Shown here: piece by piece, positions 1-9,235 of the stretch | Layout: the number at the start of each line of letters is the position of its first letter | Position numbering within the stretch: position 1 is the stretch's first letter | DNA from: an uncultured Desulfobacterium sp. | GTDB lineage: Bacteria; Desulfobacterota; DSM-4660; Desulfatiglandales; Desulfatiglandaceae | Direction: 5' to 3' | DNA: 38,525 nucleotides | Assembly: GCA_900258555.1 (NCBI GenBank) | Contig: LT984855.1 | Coordinates: 49,335 to 87,859, forward strand | The notes under the pieces: generated by a model | Seen by the model: the letters and a program-made list of their open reading frames with translations, nothing else | The model's database searches: none | Told to the model about the DNA's origin: nothing | Translations under genes and position numbers: made by a program

Positions 1-8
1 CCTTTTTT

Positions 9-94
9 TAATTGGTTTGTCGTAAAACCCTTATAAAGGAAAAGCGCCTTTTTTTCGACAAGTTATAATTTTACACAAAAGATTTTACACTACC
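9..94. repeat. Left copy of 86-bp terminal inverted repeat (IS end)
   Basis: This stretch is identical, as reverse complement, to 38440-38525. Identity stops sharply after ACTACC at base 94. The inner edge carries two direct copies of ATTTTACAC five bases apart (69-77 and 83-91), and TTGTCG (17-22) is mirrored by CGACAA (56-61). AT-rich ends with a GTGTAAAA core finishing in GGTAGTG resemble IS256-type termini; that family assignment is from memory, not from a search. No transposase is inside the window, so the body of the element would lie beyond the left edge. Confidence 0.7.
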
Positions 95-313
95 AAAGAA
101 TGTATTAGCCGATATACCGATTTCAAACTTACAAAGAAGTACCATAACCTCCGCAAAGAATTTCGAGAGGACCCCCGGTATGCCATGATGCGGCAGCTAT
201 TTCCTGGAAATCCAAAAAGTGCGAAGACATGGTTTTTCAATCCAAGCATTTTAAATGAACTTGACAATCACTACCAAAAGGAACAGCAACTAACGGATAC
301 ATCTGGCGTTTAA
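95..313 (+). pseudogene. 3' fragment of an unidentified gene cut by the left IS end
   Basis: An open frame runs without a start codon from the repeat boundary to TAA at 311-313, giving about 72 residues. It reads like real protein, with KECISRYTDFKLTKKYHNL near the start and MMRQLFPGNPKSAKTWFF in the middle, rich in charged and aromatic residues. The frame stays open back into the repeat as far as a TAA near base 24. I infer a gene whose 5' part was displaced by the insertion. I do not recognise the family, and chance openness of a short AT-rich stretch is possible. Confidence 0.4.
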
Positions 314-340
314 TCTTTGCTTGATTAGCTTTGTCGTTTT

Positions 341-793
341 ATGGACGAAATCACGTATCTTAAATCACCGTTTGGAATGTTTAACCTCGTTGAAGAAGCT
401 TTTCAGCGTTATTATAAGAATCCCTCCACAAGCGACTTTGTGATATTAATCTTCCTCTTATACCACCTTCGTGAATTGGTAGTCGGGGGACAAAATTATA
501 AAGAGATAGAAAAAATAGACACCAAGAAAAGGACCTCAGCTCAGAGGCTATTTAGTGATCTTTGGGGAATGGATGAATTCCAAACTATACGTGAAATTTG
601 TAACGGATCTAAACATCACAAGATTAGCAGGAAGCTTATGCAAGTTAATGGCTTCAGGTGTGGCCTTAGTAGATGTGGCGATCATCTCGGACAAAGATAT
701 TTTTTGATAGATGGAAGTGATTCCCGGATAGTTTTTGCGCCGGTTGTCAAGAAATATAAAAACTTTTTTAAAGATAATGCGGGATACTAACAC
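341..793 (+). CDS. Hypothetical protein, possibly HEPN-like
   Basis: The 149-residue product starts at ATG 341; no convincing Shine-Dalgarno precedes it. It is mostly helical by composition, with a hydrophobic helix around residues 32-49. Residues 83-92 carry an [10 protein letters not shown] stretch that recalls the R-x-x-x-N-x-x-KH signature of small HEPN-type or phage-associated proteins; this similarity is a personal impression. It is AT-rich compared with the next operon and sits between an IS-truncated gene and a restriction-modification system, so an accessory, defence-related or toxin-like role is conceivable but unproven. A long open frame on the opposite strand over the same bases looks like a shadow. 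Confidence 0.5.
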
Positions 794-915
794 GTGGGTT
801 AAGTTTGAAATGTTTTTATTCCGGTGGTATGGCCCGCACTATTCGTGCGAGCCTAAATGTTCAGCCAAGCTTCTCTACATGCCAACAGGTTGAATATCGA
901 AAAAAGAGGACCTTC

Positions 916-3270
916 ATGCCACGACTAACCGAACAGGAACAGCAGGATATCATCCGTTTTATCGAGGCCGATAGGCCTTTGCCGGACAAGTACCGCTTTT
1001 TGCTGTTTGAAGAAAAGCGAGAGGTGGAGCTGGTCTGGAACGGTAAGACCAGTGAGGTTTGTAACATTGTCCTTCCCTTTCAGGTGATCGAGCAGGTGGA
1101 TGAGCCCCGCGCCGAAAGGCCTGAAGAGACTGCATTGCAGTTGAGCCTGTTTGACCTGGACGCCCGGGGACGCCAGCTTAAGGGCTGGACCAATAAGCTT
1201 ATATGGGGAGATAACAAGCTCATCCTTGCAAGTCTCAAGAATGGCCCGCTGCGTGAGGAGATTGAAAAGCAGGGCGGCCTGAAGCTGATCTACATTGACC
1301 CGCCCTTTGACGTGGGCGCGGATTTTTCCATGGACATTGAGATCGGCGGCGACACCTTCACCAAGAAGCCCAACATCCTGGAAGAGATCGCATACCGCGA
1401 CACATGGGGAAGAGGCGCGGATTCCTTCATCGCCATGATCTACGAGAGGCTGGTGTTGATGCGGGATTTGCTGGCCGATGATGGGAGTATTTATGTGCAT
1501 TGTGATTGGAAGATTAATCCGATAATCCGGCTCGCGTTAGACGAGGTGTTTGGTCGAGAACGTTTTCGCAGTGAAATCATCTGGAAGCGGACTTCTGGTC
1601 ACAGTGATGCAGGCCGCTATGGGAGCAGCCATGATGTTATTCAATATTTTACGAAAACCGACTCATGGATTTGGAATCAGCCTTATCAACCCTACGATAA
1701 GGAATATGTCGAAAACTATTACCGGTATTCCGATCCTGATGGAAGAAAATGGATGTCTGGTGATGCTGGGGCTGCTGGTCTGCAAGGAGGCGGTTACGAT
1801 TACACATGGAAAGGCGTTCGCCGCGTTTGGCGCCTCCCTGAGAAAACGATGGTACGCCTCGACAGTGAAAAGCGAATCTATTACACGAAAAATGGTATTC
1901 CGAGGATCAAGCGTTACTTGGACGAAAGTGATGGGATGCCAGCCCAAGATATTTGGTCAGATGTCGAATCACTTCGATCTTGGCATAACGAGCAAGCAGG
2001 CTACGCCACCCAAAAACCCGAAGCCCTTCTCGAACGTATCATCAAAGCCTCATCAAACCAAGGCGACCTCGTAGCTGACTTTTTTTGCGGCTCCGGCACC
2101 ACCGCTGCTGTGGCCGAAAAGCTTGGCCGCAAGTGGATCGTAAGCGACCTGGGAAAATTCGCCGTCCACACCACCCGCAAGCGTATGATCGGTGTGCAAC
2201 GAGCGCTCAAGACCGATGGCAAGGACTACCGCGCCTTTGAAATCCTCAATCTGGGAAAATACGAACGGCAGCACTACATCGGCGTCAACCCCAACCTTCG
2301 GGAGGAGGAGCAGCGTAAACAGATAGAGGAAAAGGAGGCGGCCTTTCTTGACCTGATCCTGCGGGCCTACCGGGCGGAAAAGACTACGGGGTTTACCGCG
2401 TTTCATGGGAAAAAGGCAGGCCGGCTGGTGGCTGTGGGGCCGGTCAATCTGCCGGTCACTCGGCTCTTTGTTGAAGAGATAATCCTTGAATGCCGCAAAA
2501 AGCACATCACCCGCGTGGACATCCTGGGCTTTGAGTTTGAGATGGGGCTTTTTCCCAATGTGCTGGACGAGGCCCGGGCCAAGGGCATTGACATCGCACC
2601 CAAGTATATCCCCGCCGAGGTGTTTGATAAAAGGGCTGTGGAGAAAAACCAGGTGGTGTTTCACGACGTTGCGGCCATCGAGGTAAAGCCTCATGTCCGC
2701 GAAGGCAAAAAAGGCGTGGCCCCTGCTGTAGCAGTGGAATTGACGGACTTTTCGGTATTTTATTCACAGGACTCCATCGCAAATGCCGAGGCGGCGATCA
2801 AAAACAAGGGAAGCCGGATCGTAGTGGAAAAGGGGCAAATTGTTAAGGTGAGCAAAGACGCGCATGGAGTTGTTACTCGCGAGGTGCTCACCAAGAATTG
2901 GACGGACTGGATTGATTACTGGGCAGTGGACTTCAACTTCGAGAGTAAGCGTGAGATCGTGAGGGTGAAAAAGGATGACTCGCGCGGAGACGCTGTGAGG
3001 CAGAGCAAAGAAAAAGATGTAAAAAAATCTCTCAGCGCCTCTGCGTCTCTGCGCGAGAATGAAGCGGGGTGGGAAGAGGTCTGGACGGGAGACTATATCT
3101 TCGAGAATGAGTGGCAGAGCTTTCGAACCAAAAAGGACCGCTCTCTGGAGCTTAAAAGCGTCTTCCACGAATGCGCGCCGGGCAGGAGGAAGATAGCGGT
3201 CAAGGTGGTGGATATCTTCGGTAATGATACAATGACGATTGTGGATGTGAACATCGGAGGGAAGAGATAA
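916..3270 (+). CDS. mod: Type III restriction-modification DNA adenine methyltransferase (Mod)
   Basis: This 784-residue protein should transfer a methyl group from S-adenosylmethionine to adenine in the recognition site and provide target recognition for the Res partner. The catalytic DPPF motif (residues 128-131, in YIDPPFDVG) comes before the AdoMet-binding DFFCGSGTT motif (from residue 388), the order expected of beta-class Mod enzymes; the target recognition region should lie between them. The start at 916 is preferred over an upstream in-frame ATG at 805 because AGAGGA lies just before it and the protein there begins [10 protein letters not shown]. About 390 residues follow motif I, longer than usual. 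Residues about 688-714 are encoded by a palindromic repeat. The stop overlaps the dinD ATG as TAATG, implying coupled translation. Confidence 0.93.
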   Translation: MPRLTEQEQQDIIRFIEADRPLPDKYRFLLFEEKREVELVWNGKTSEVCNIVLPFQVIEQVDEPRAERPEETALQLSLFDLDARGRQLKGWTNKLIWGDNKLILASLKNGPLREEIEKQGGLKLIYIDPPFDVGADFSMDIEIGGDTFTKKPNILEEIAYRDTWGRGADSFIAMIYERLVLMRDLLADDGSIYVHCDWKINPIIRLALDEVFGRERFRSEIIWKRTSGHSDAGRYGSSHDVIQYFTKTDSWIWNQPYQPYDKEYVENYYRYSDPDGRKWMSGDAGAAGLQGGGYDYTWKGVRRVWRLPEKTMVRLDSEKRIYYTKNGIPRIKRYLDESDGMPAQDIWSDVESLRSWHNEQAGYATQKPEALLERIIKASSNQGDLVADFFCGSGTTAAVAEKLGRKWIVSDLGKFAVHTTRKRMIGVQRALKTDGKDYRAFEILNLGKYERQHYIGVNPNLREEEQRKQIEEKEAAFLDLILRAYRAEKTTGFTAFHGKKAGRLVAVGPVNLPVTRLFVEEIILECRKKHITRVDILGFEFEMGLFPNVLDEARAKGIDIAPKYIPAEVFDKRAVEKNQVVFHDVAAIEVKPHVREGKKGVAPAVAVELTDFSVFYSQDSIANAEAAIKNKGSRIVVEKGQIVKVSKDAHGVVTREVLTKNWTDWIDYWAVDFNFESKREIVRVKKDDSRGDAVRQSKEKDVKKSLSASASLRENEAGWEEVWTGDYIFENEWQSFRTKKDRSLELKSVFHECAPGRRKIAVKVVDIFGNDTMTIVDVNIGGKR
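2978..3056. repeat. Palindromic repeat embedded in mod
   Basis: The left arm CTCGCGCGGAGACGCTGTGA (2979-2998) is mirrored by a right arm at 3031-3056 ending CTCTGCGCGAG, around an A-rich centre. A second copy with the same arms lies at 6839-6920 outside any gene. Here the element is read through in frame, adding a serine/alanine/lysine-rich segment ([12 protein letters not shown] near its end) to Mod. It resembles mobile palindromic elements that insert in frame, but I can compare only the two copies present. Confidence 0.8.
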
Positions 3271-4130
3271 TGACGAAGAAAATTGCGACAACAACCGGTG
3301 GGCATGTGTCGCCCTTCGAACGGATCAAGCACACCAACGATGCGGGTATGGAGTTTTGGACAAGTCGCGAATTTGCTGGAGTATTGGGCTATGGTGATTA
3401 CCGCAATTTTGAGGGCGTGATTGAGAAGGCCCGGCTGTCTTGTTTCAACAGTGGACACCGCATCGAGGATCATTTCGTTGACGTCACCGAAATGATCGAA
3501 ATTGGAAAGGGGGGCCAACGGGTTGTCAAATCCGTGCTCATGTCGCGTTATGCCTGTTATCTGGCTATCCAAAACGCTGATCCCAAAAAAGAAATTGTTG
3601 CACAGGGGCAAACCTATTTCGCTGTCCAAACGCGGCGGCAGGAACTGGAGGATGAGCGCATCGAGGAAGAAAGGCGAATCCTTTTGCGCGAGGAGATGCG
3701 CCGTCACAATGTGCAACTGGCAGACGCCGCCAAAGGTGCGGGCGTCATCCAACCCATAGACTACGCCATTTTTCAAAATCACGGGTACATGGGGCTTTAT
3801 GGCGGACTAAAACAGGAAGACATTCACCGGCGGAAAGGCTTGAAAAAGAGCCAGAAGATTCTGGATCATATGGGCAGCACGGAATTGGCGGCCAATCTGT
3901 TCAGGGCGACCCAGGCGGAGGAAAAACTGCGCCGGGATGATGTTAGGGAGAAAGAAGCGGCGAACCGGACACATCGTGAAGTAGGCGCAAAGGTGCGGCA
4001 AACCATCCGGGAATTGGGCGGCACAATGCCGGAAAATTTACCAGTAGCCGAAAGCATCCATAAAATCGAAACCAAACAGCGCAAGCAGCTCGGTAACGCT
4101 AAGACGGCTGCAAAAAAGAAAAACGAGTAA
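3270..4130 (+). CDS. dinD: DinD-like DNA damage-inducible protein
   Basis: The product has 286 residues. The N-terminal third (SPFERIKHTNDAGMEFW, then REFAGVLGYGDYRNF and LMSRYACYLAIQNADPKK) matches the layout of the DinD family, which carries a BRO-N/KilA-N-like DNA-binding module. A charged helical segment, likely coiled coil, follows at about residues 123-150, and the C-terminus is basic. E. coli DinD is SOS-induced and inhibits RecA-mediated strand exchange; whether this homologue does so is inference. It is overlapped by the mod stop (TAATG) and ends six bases before res, so it is an integral part of the restriction operon. I see no obvious LexA box. Confidence 0.85.
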   Translation: MTKKIATTTGGHVSPFERIKHTNDAGMEFWTSREFAGVLGYGDYRNFEGVIEKARLSCFNSGHRIEDHFVDVTEMIEIGKGGQRVVKSVLMSRYACYLAIQNADPKKEIVAQGQTYFAVQTRRQELEDERIEEERRILLREEMRRHNVQLADAAKGAGVIQPIDYAIFQNHGYMGLYGGLKQEDIHRRKGLKKSQKILDHMGSTELAANLFRATQAEEKLRRDDVREKEAANRTHREVGAKVRQTIRELGGTMPENLPVAESIHKIETKQRKQLGNAKTAAKKKNE

Positions 4131-4136
4131 CCGAAC

Positions 4137-6818
4137 ATGGCTCTACATAAAGATTTTCCCCAATCCCCCCATGCAATCCTCGACCCTGCAATCCGCTGGT
4201 TTCCTGCTGATGAGGCGTTGCGGGAAACAAGCATGGAAAAGCTTATGCCGCCCTTGGTGGCGGAGCTTCGCAAAAAGGTAAAGGATTTCCGGGAAGGAGG
4301 CTATGCGGGTGCCGCGGACACCAGCCGGAGTCTTTTGAATTGGTGGTTCAACACCCCGCACCTGTTGCCGAAGAGTGACGGGACCATAACGGAGTTTGAA
4401 TATTACTTCGCCCAGCGTGAGGCACTGGAAACGATCATCTATCTTTACGATGTGGCGGCGGTGCGGGATAAATACGATCTGATGCGTTTTGACGCAAGCG
4501 GTCTTGTATCAGGGGACAAATTCGACGAGACATGGCGGCGGTTTGTGGTCAAGATGGCTACAGGCAGCGGTAAGACCAAGGTCCTGAGCCTGGCCCTGGC
4601 GTGGAGCTTTTACCACAAACTATATGAACCTGAATCTACTCTTTCTAGGAATTTTCTCGTTATTACACCCAACATCATCGTGCTTGACCGCATATACAAG
4701 GACTTTCAGGGGCTAAGGATCTTTTTTGAAGACCCGGTGATCCCTGAAAACGGGGTGGACGGCCGCAATTGGCGAGATGATTTTCAGTTGACCCTGCATG
4801 TTCAGGACCAGGTGCGCGTTACGCGCCGTACCGGTAATATCTTCCTTACCAACATCCACCGCGTCTATTCCGGCGATGACACCCTTCCTTCGGCTGATGA
4901 TGAAAACACGATGGACTATTTTCTGGGGAGGCGACCCACCGGCGCCACTACTGATTCAAAGGTGGATTTGGGCATGATCGTCCGGGATATTGACGAGCTG
5001 ATGGTGCTAAACGATGAGGCCCACCATATTCATGATCCGCGCATGGCCTGGTTCAAATCCATTGAAGATATCCACAACCGGCTGAAGCAGAAGGGGGCGG
5101 CCCTTTCCATGCAGGTGGACACTACTGCCACACCCAGACACAACAATGGGGCGATTTTTGTCCAGACCGTGGCAGATTACCCTCTGGTGGAGGCCATATC
5201 ACAAAATGTGGTCAAGCACCCGGTGCTTCCTGACGCCGCCAGCCGCGCAAAACTGAGTGAGCGGCAGAGCGCAAAGTACACTGAAAAATACGCAGACTAC
5301 ATTCATCTGGGCGTAATCGAATGGCGCAAGACCTATGAAGAACATGCAAAGATGGAAAAGAAGGCCATACTTTTTGTCATGACCGACGATACCAGAAACT
5401 GTGACGATGTGGCCGCATATCTGGAGGGCCGCTACCCGGACCTGAAAGACGCAGTGCTTGTCATTCACACTAAAAACAATGGTGAGATCTCAGAGGCGGC
5501 CTTGGGCAAGGACAAGGAGGAACTGGAAAGACTCCGAAAACAGGCCAATGAGATTGACGGTATGGAAAGCCCATATAAGGCAATAGTTTCAGTGATGATG
5601 CTAAAAGAAGGCTGGGATGTGAAAAATGTAACCACCATCGTGGGACTACGCGCCTATTCCGCAAAGAGCAATATCCTGCCCGAACAGACCCTGGGCCGGG
5701 GTCTGCGCAGGATGTATGCAGGCGATGTGGAAGAGTTCGTCAGCGTGGTTGGCACCAATGCCTTTATGGAGTTTGTGGAATCCATCCAGGCCGAAGGTGT
5801 AATCTTGGAGCGAAAGGCGATGGGGGAAGGGACAGGGCCAAAGACTCCACTGGTGATCGAAGTTGACAGGGAAAACGAGAAAAAGGATATTTCCGTCCTC
5901 GATATTGAAATCCCGGTGCTGACCCCGCGTGTCTACCGGGAGTATAAGAACCTTGCCGATTTGGATATAAGCGCACTGGGACATCAGCGTGTGGCCTACA
6001 GGCAATTTAGTGAGGAAGAGCAACGTGAGATTGTATTTAAGGATATCTCCAACGGTGAAATCACTCATACCACCATCCTCGATTCAGCGGGAGTTGCCGA
6101 CTACCGAAGTGTGATCGGCTTTTTTGCACAGACCATCATGAAGGAGCTGCGTCTGGTCAGCGGCTATGATGTGCTGTACGGCAAGGTCAAGGTGTTCATT
6201 CAGGAGCATTTGTTTGACCACCCTGTTGAACTTGAAAACCTCAATACCATGCGCAATCTGTCGGAGCCGGCTGCTACCAAAACGTTGATCGAAACATTCA
6301 AGAAGGCTGTCAACGCCATGACCGTACAGGATAAGGGCGACGCTGAAGTACGGGATACGATCAAGTTGCGCCGGACACGCCCTTTTGTCGCCAGGGACCA
6401 AGGCTACCTTGTTCCGAAAAAAAGCGTCTTTAACCGGATAATCGGCGACAGCCAACTGGAGCTTCGGTTTGCAGCCTTTCTGGAAGATTGCAGTGATGTG
6501 GTCTCTTTTGCGAAAAACTATCTGGCTGTGCATTTTAAATTGGACTACGTGAACGCTTGTGGCGATATTTCCAACTATTACCCGGACTTTCTGGTCAAAC
6601 TGTCTGATAAGCGCATTGTGATTGTTGAAACGAAGGGACAGGAAGATCCGGATGTGCCGCTTAAGATGGCGCGTCTGCGACAGTGGTGTGAAGATATCAA
6701 CCGGGTCCAGTCGGATGTGAAATATGACTTTGTTTATGTGGACGAAGAAAGTATGGAAAAATACAAGCCTGCTTCATTTCGGCAATTGCTTGCGGGTTTT
6801 AGGGAATACAAGGTCTGA
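4137..6818 (+). CDS. res: Type III restriction endonuclease subunit (Res)
   Basis: This 893-residue helicase-nuclease would act with Mod, using ATP to communicate between two inversely oriented sites and then cut. The Walker A sequence MATGSGKTK lies near residues 142-150 and the Walker B/DEAH box NDEAHH around 292-297. A helicase motif VI-like LGRGLRRM follows near residue 520. The C-terminus has a PD-(D/E)xK nuclease core: YYPDF with D817, then VETKG with E831 and K833. Length and domain order are normal for Res and no motif is missing, so the system looks functional. The gene starts six bases after dinD. Confidence 0.94.
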   Translation: MALHKDFPQSPHAILDPAIRWFPADEALRETSMEKLMPPLVAELRKKVKDFREGGYAGAADTSRSLLNWWFNTPHLLPKSDGTITEFEYYFAQREALETIIYLYDVAAVRDKYDLMRFDASGLVSGDKFDETWRRFVVKMATGSGKTKVLSLALAWSFYHKLYEPESTLSRNFLVITPNIIVLDRIYKDFQGLRIFFEDPVIPENGVDGRNWRDDFQLTLHVQDQVRVTRRTGNIFLTNIHRVYSGDDTLPSADDENTMDYFLGRRPTGATTDSKVDLGMIVRDIDELMVLNDEAHHIHDPRMAWFKSIEDIHNRLKQKGAALSMQVDTTATPRHNNGAIFVQTVADYPLVEAISQNVVKHPVLPDAASRAKLSERQSAKYTEKYADYIHLGVIEWRKTYEEHAKMEKKAILFVMTDDTRNCDDVAAYLEGRYPDLKDAVLVIHTKNNGEISEAALGKDKEELERLRKQANEIDGMESPYKAIVSVMMLKEGWDVKNVTTIVGLRAYSAKSNILPEQTLGRGLRRMYAGDVEEFVSVVGTNAFMEFVESIQAEGVILERKAMGEGTGPKTPLVIEVDRENEKKDISVLDIEIPVLTPRVYREYKNLADLDISALGHQRVAYRQFSEEEQREIVFKDISNGEITHTTILDSAGVADYRSVIGFFAQTIMKELRLVSGYDVLYGKVKVFIQEHLFDHPVELENLNTMRNLSEPAATKTLIETFKKAVNAMTVQDKGDAEVRDTIKLRRTRPFVARDQGYLVPKKSVFNRIIGDSQLELRFAAFLEDCSDVVSFAKNYLAVHFKLDYVNACGDISNYYPDFLVKLSDKRIVIVETKGQEDPDVPLKMARLRQWCEDINRVQSDVKYDFVYVDEESMEKYKPASFRQLLAGFREYKV

Positions 6819-6838
6819 GGGCCAGGAAAAAGGAAGAT

Positions 6839-6920
6839 AACTCGCGCGGAGACGCTGTGACGCGGAGGGAAGAGAAAAATTTAAATAATTGTCTCTGCGC
6901 CTCAGCGTCTACGCGCGAGG
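6839..6920. repeat. Palindromic repeat, second copy, upstream of gckA
   Basis: The left arm CTCGCGCGGAGACGCTGTGA at 6841-6860 is mirrored by CTCTGCGCCTCAGCGTCTAC and GCGCGAGG at 6893-6920, around the A/T-rich centre AAATTTAAATAATT. It matches the copy inside mod. The right arm runs into GAGGAGA (about 6917-6923), which is the apparent ribosome binding site of the glycerate kinase gene. Transcribed, it would fold into a strong hairpin between res and that gene; there is no clear T-run for a terminator. Confidence 0.8.
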
Positions 6921-6929
6921 AGAAATAAT

Positions 6930-8276
6930 ATGATAGAGCTAAATTCCATACGTTCTGAGGCAAAAGAGATATTCGCAGCCGGCGTTGAGGCCGTGGATCC
7001 TTATAAGGCAATAAAAAGTCTTGTCCTGGTAAAAAGAAATCTTCTGGTTTTAGGCACAGAGGACGAAGGCACTGTTACCTTTGATCTCGGCAAATATGAT
7101 CGTATCTTTGTTGTCGGCGCTGGAAAGGCTACAGCGCCGATGGCCAAGGCCATTGAAGAGCTGTTGGGGGAAAAAATCCACTCGGGGCTTATTGTCGTAA
7201 AGTACGGTTTCACCACGAACCTCATGCGTACGGAAATTATCGAGGCTGCTCATCCTGTACCAGATCATAATGGGGTTAGAGGGAGCCGTATGATCCTTGA
7301 TATTCTCCAAGAGGCCGGACCAAGGGATTTGATCATTTCTCTGATCTCAGGCGGCGGCTCGGCGTTGCTCTGTCAGCCTTCAGGAGATATCACCCTTGAA
7401 GAAAAGCAGAGTGTTACCAGGATGCTCCTTGCCTGCGGCGCTACAATTTATGAAATCAACGCGACAAGAAAACACATATCAGCTTGCAAGGGCGGGCAGA
7501 TGGCCCGGGCTGCGTATCCGGCGACCGTTATAAACCTGATGCTCTCTGATGTTGTGGGAGACATGGTGGATGTCATTGCATCAGGCCCGTTTACCCCTGA
7601 TCCGTCTACGTTTATTGATGCACTGGGGATATTTGAAAAATATAATTTGAAGGACATCCCTGAGAATATTCGACGTCATATTCGGGCAGGCGTTAATGAG
7701 GATATACAGGAGACGCCCAAAGAAGGCGATCCGATCTTTGAACTGGTTCATAACCTTATCGTCGGCAGTAATATCCTGGCATTAAAGGCTGCTGAGAAAA
7801 AGGCAACGGCTCTGGGATACAATTCACTCATACTCTCATCCATGATAGAGGGTGAAACAAGATACGCAGCCATGTTCCATACTGCAATAGCCAAGGAGAT
7901 CTTGAAGACAGGCAGGCCCATTTCCCCGCCTGCATGCATTATCTCAGGGGGTGAAACTACAGTTACGATCCATGGGAACGGCCTCGGCGGCAGAAATCAG
8001 GAATTCTGTCTGGCCGCAGCCATTGAAATATCAGGGCTACCTCACCGGGTAGTTATTTTCAGCGCCGGTACAGACGGAAATGACGGCCCGACCGATGCGG
8101 CAGGGGCAATCGCGGACCCTTTAACCGTAAAACGGGGAAAAGATGCGGGACTGAATGCAATTGATTATCTGAACAACAACGATTCCTATCATTTTCTTAA
8201 AAAAACGGAAGACCTGCTGATAACAGGGCCGACCAATACTAACGTGATGGATGTGAGACTGATACTTGTCCGATAA
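6930..8276 (+). CDS. Glycerate 2-kinase (MOFRL/DUF4147 family)
   Basis: The 448-residue product probably phosphorylates D-glycerate to 2-phosphoglycerate; older annotations call this family hydroxypyruvate reductase. Diagnostic stretches are FVVGAGKATAPMAKA near residues 56-70, LISGGGSALL near 136-145, RKHISACKGGQMA near 183-195, and the MOFRL-type C-terminus with GGRNQEF and a Thr-Asp-Gly-Asn-Asp-Gly-Pro-Thr-Asp-Ala-Ala-Gly run. Full length with no break. GAGGAGA stands six bases before ATG and lies at the edge of the palindromic repeat. It has no pathway partner next door, so its metabolic context (serine or glyoxylate-derived glycerate) is inferred. Confidence 0.9.
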   Translation: MIELNSIRSEAKEIFAAGVEAVDPYKAIKSLVLVKRNLLVLGTEDEGTVTFDLGKYDRIFVVGAGKATAPMAKAIEELLGEKIHSGLIVVKYGFTTNLMRTEIIEAAHPVPDHNGVRGSRMILDILQEAGPRDLIISLISGGGSALLCQPSGDITLEEKQSVTRMLLACGATIYEINATRKHISACKGGQMARAAYPATVINLMLSDVVGDMVDVIASGPFTPDPSTFIDALGIFEKYNLKDIPENIRRHIRAGVNEDIQETPKEGDPIFELVHNLIVGSNILALKAAEKKATALGYNSLILSSMIEGETRYAAMFHTAIAKEILKTGRPISPPACIISGGETTVTIHGNGLGGRNQEFCLAAAIEISGLPHRVVIFSAGTDGNDGPTDAAGAIADPLTVKRGKDAGLNAIDYLNNNDSYHFLKKTEDLLITGPTNTNVMDVRLILVR

Positions 8277-8308
8277 TAGGTTGGATAATTCAACCATATG
8301 TAATCATT

Positions 8309-8343
8309 CAGCTAATAGCTAATGGCTAACAGCTAATGGCTTA
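8309..8343. repeat. Short tandem AGCTAATGGCTAA-type repeats
   Basis: Near-repeats of AGCTAAT/AGCTAATGGCTAAC run head to tail here, between gckA and the PHP gene. A related inverted arrangement occurs at 16754-16792. Such degenerate TTAGC-type repeats occur between genes in many bacterial genomes; no function can be read from the sequence. Confidence 0.6.
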
Positions 8344-8421
8344 TCTTTTATTGACATATAACATCAAATCCTGATATCTCATTTTCCAGTAAGATACATC
8401 TCTTAAAAAATGGATTACATT

Positions 8422-9222
8422 ATGTTGCCGGACTACCATATACACACAGTCCTTTGTAAGCACGCAAACGGGGAAACGGCTGATTATAAATCTGCTGCAC
8501 GTGAAAGACAGATCCCCGAGATCTGCTTTACAGACCATGTCCCCAGTCACAATGGTTACGACACTGCCCACAGGATGGATCTTTCACAGATCTCTCTTTA
8601 TAAATCCATGGTATTGGGCGTTAAAGATAGCGATCCTCCCAATGTGATTTTCGGAATTGAGGCGGATTACTATGAGGGCTGTGAGCTGTTTTTAGCCCGC
8701 TGGCTCCCGGCCCAGGGCTTTGATTTTGTCCTCGGCTCTGTTCATTTTATTGATGCCTGGGGCTTTGACAACCCGGATCAGCGTCAGGTTTGGGATTCGG
8801 TTGATGTTACCTCCACCTGGCGAAATTATTTTGAGATTGTGAGCAGGCTTGCGGATTCAGGCCTGTATGACGCAGTCGGCCATATTGATCTGCCGAAAAA
8901 ATTCGGGTATCGGCCTTCAGACAAGGAACTAAAAGAGATGGTTCAACCTGCGCTTGATCGCATTTCAGTAGCTCAGATGGGAATAGAGCTTAATACCTCC
9001 GGCCTTTCAAAACCTGTGGCGGAGATATATCCTTCTGCCCTTATTCTTTCAATGGCCTTTGAAAGAGGCATACCCATATGCTTTGGCTCAGACGCCCACA
9101 GCCCGAACGAGGTCGGACGCAATTTTGATCTTGCATTAAAACTTGCGCGGGAGGTCGGCTACACCCATTATTTTCGGAGCGTCCATAGAACAAAGATCCT
9201 CACACCCCTTCCCATTTTATAG
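8422..9222 (+). CDS. Histidinol-phosphatase-like PHP family phosphoesterase
   Basis: The product is a PHP-domain hydrolase of the HisJ/HisK type, expected to dephosphorylate L-histidinol phosphate. The N-terminal metal-binding motif DYHIHTVLCKHANGE is typical, followed by FTDHVPSH, a central IEADYYEG, GSVHFID and the C-terminal FGSDAHSP. Starting at ATG 8422 gives 266 residues beginning MLPDYHIHT; an ATG four codons upstream (8410) is equally possible and neither has a clear Shine-Dalgarno. No other histidine genes are nearby, so another phosphomonoester substrate cannot be excluded. It ends 13 bases before recD2, suggesting co-transcription. Confidence 0.85.
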   Translation: MLPDYHIHTVLCKHANGETADYKSAARERQIPEICFTDHVPSHNGYDTAHRMDLSQISLYKSMVLGVKDSDPPNVIFGIEADYYEGCELFLARWLPAQGFDFVLGSVHFIDAWGFDNPDQRQVWDSVDVTSTWRNYFEIVSRLADSGLYDAVGHIDLPKKFGYRPSDKELKEMVQPALDRISVAQMGIELNTSGLSKPVAEIYPSALILSMAFERGIPICFGSDAHSPNEVGRNFDLALKLAREVGYTHYFRSVHRTKILTPLPIL

Positions 9223-9235
9223 CCAGGGTCAGTTA

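Noticed and set aside
9-94. Integron attC or attI site
   Set aside because: There is no integrase, no cassette array and no typical core site; the repeat appears only at the two ends.
925-1500. 191-codon open frame on the minus strand inside mod
   Set aside because: Opposite the DPPF motif region; no start signal and no recognisable protein.
2053-2694. 213-codon open frame on the minus strand inside mod
   Set aside because: It lies opposite conserved methyltransferase motifs, has no ribosome site and its product resembles nothing; it is a shadow of codon bias.
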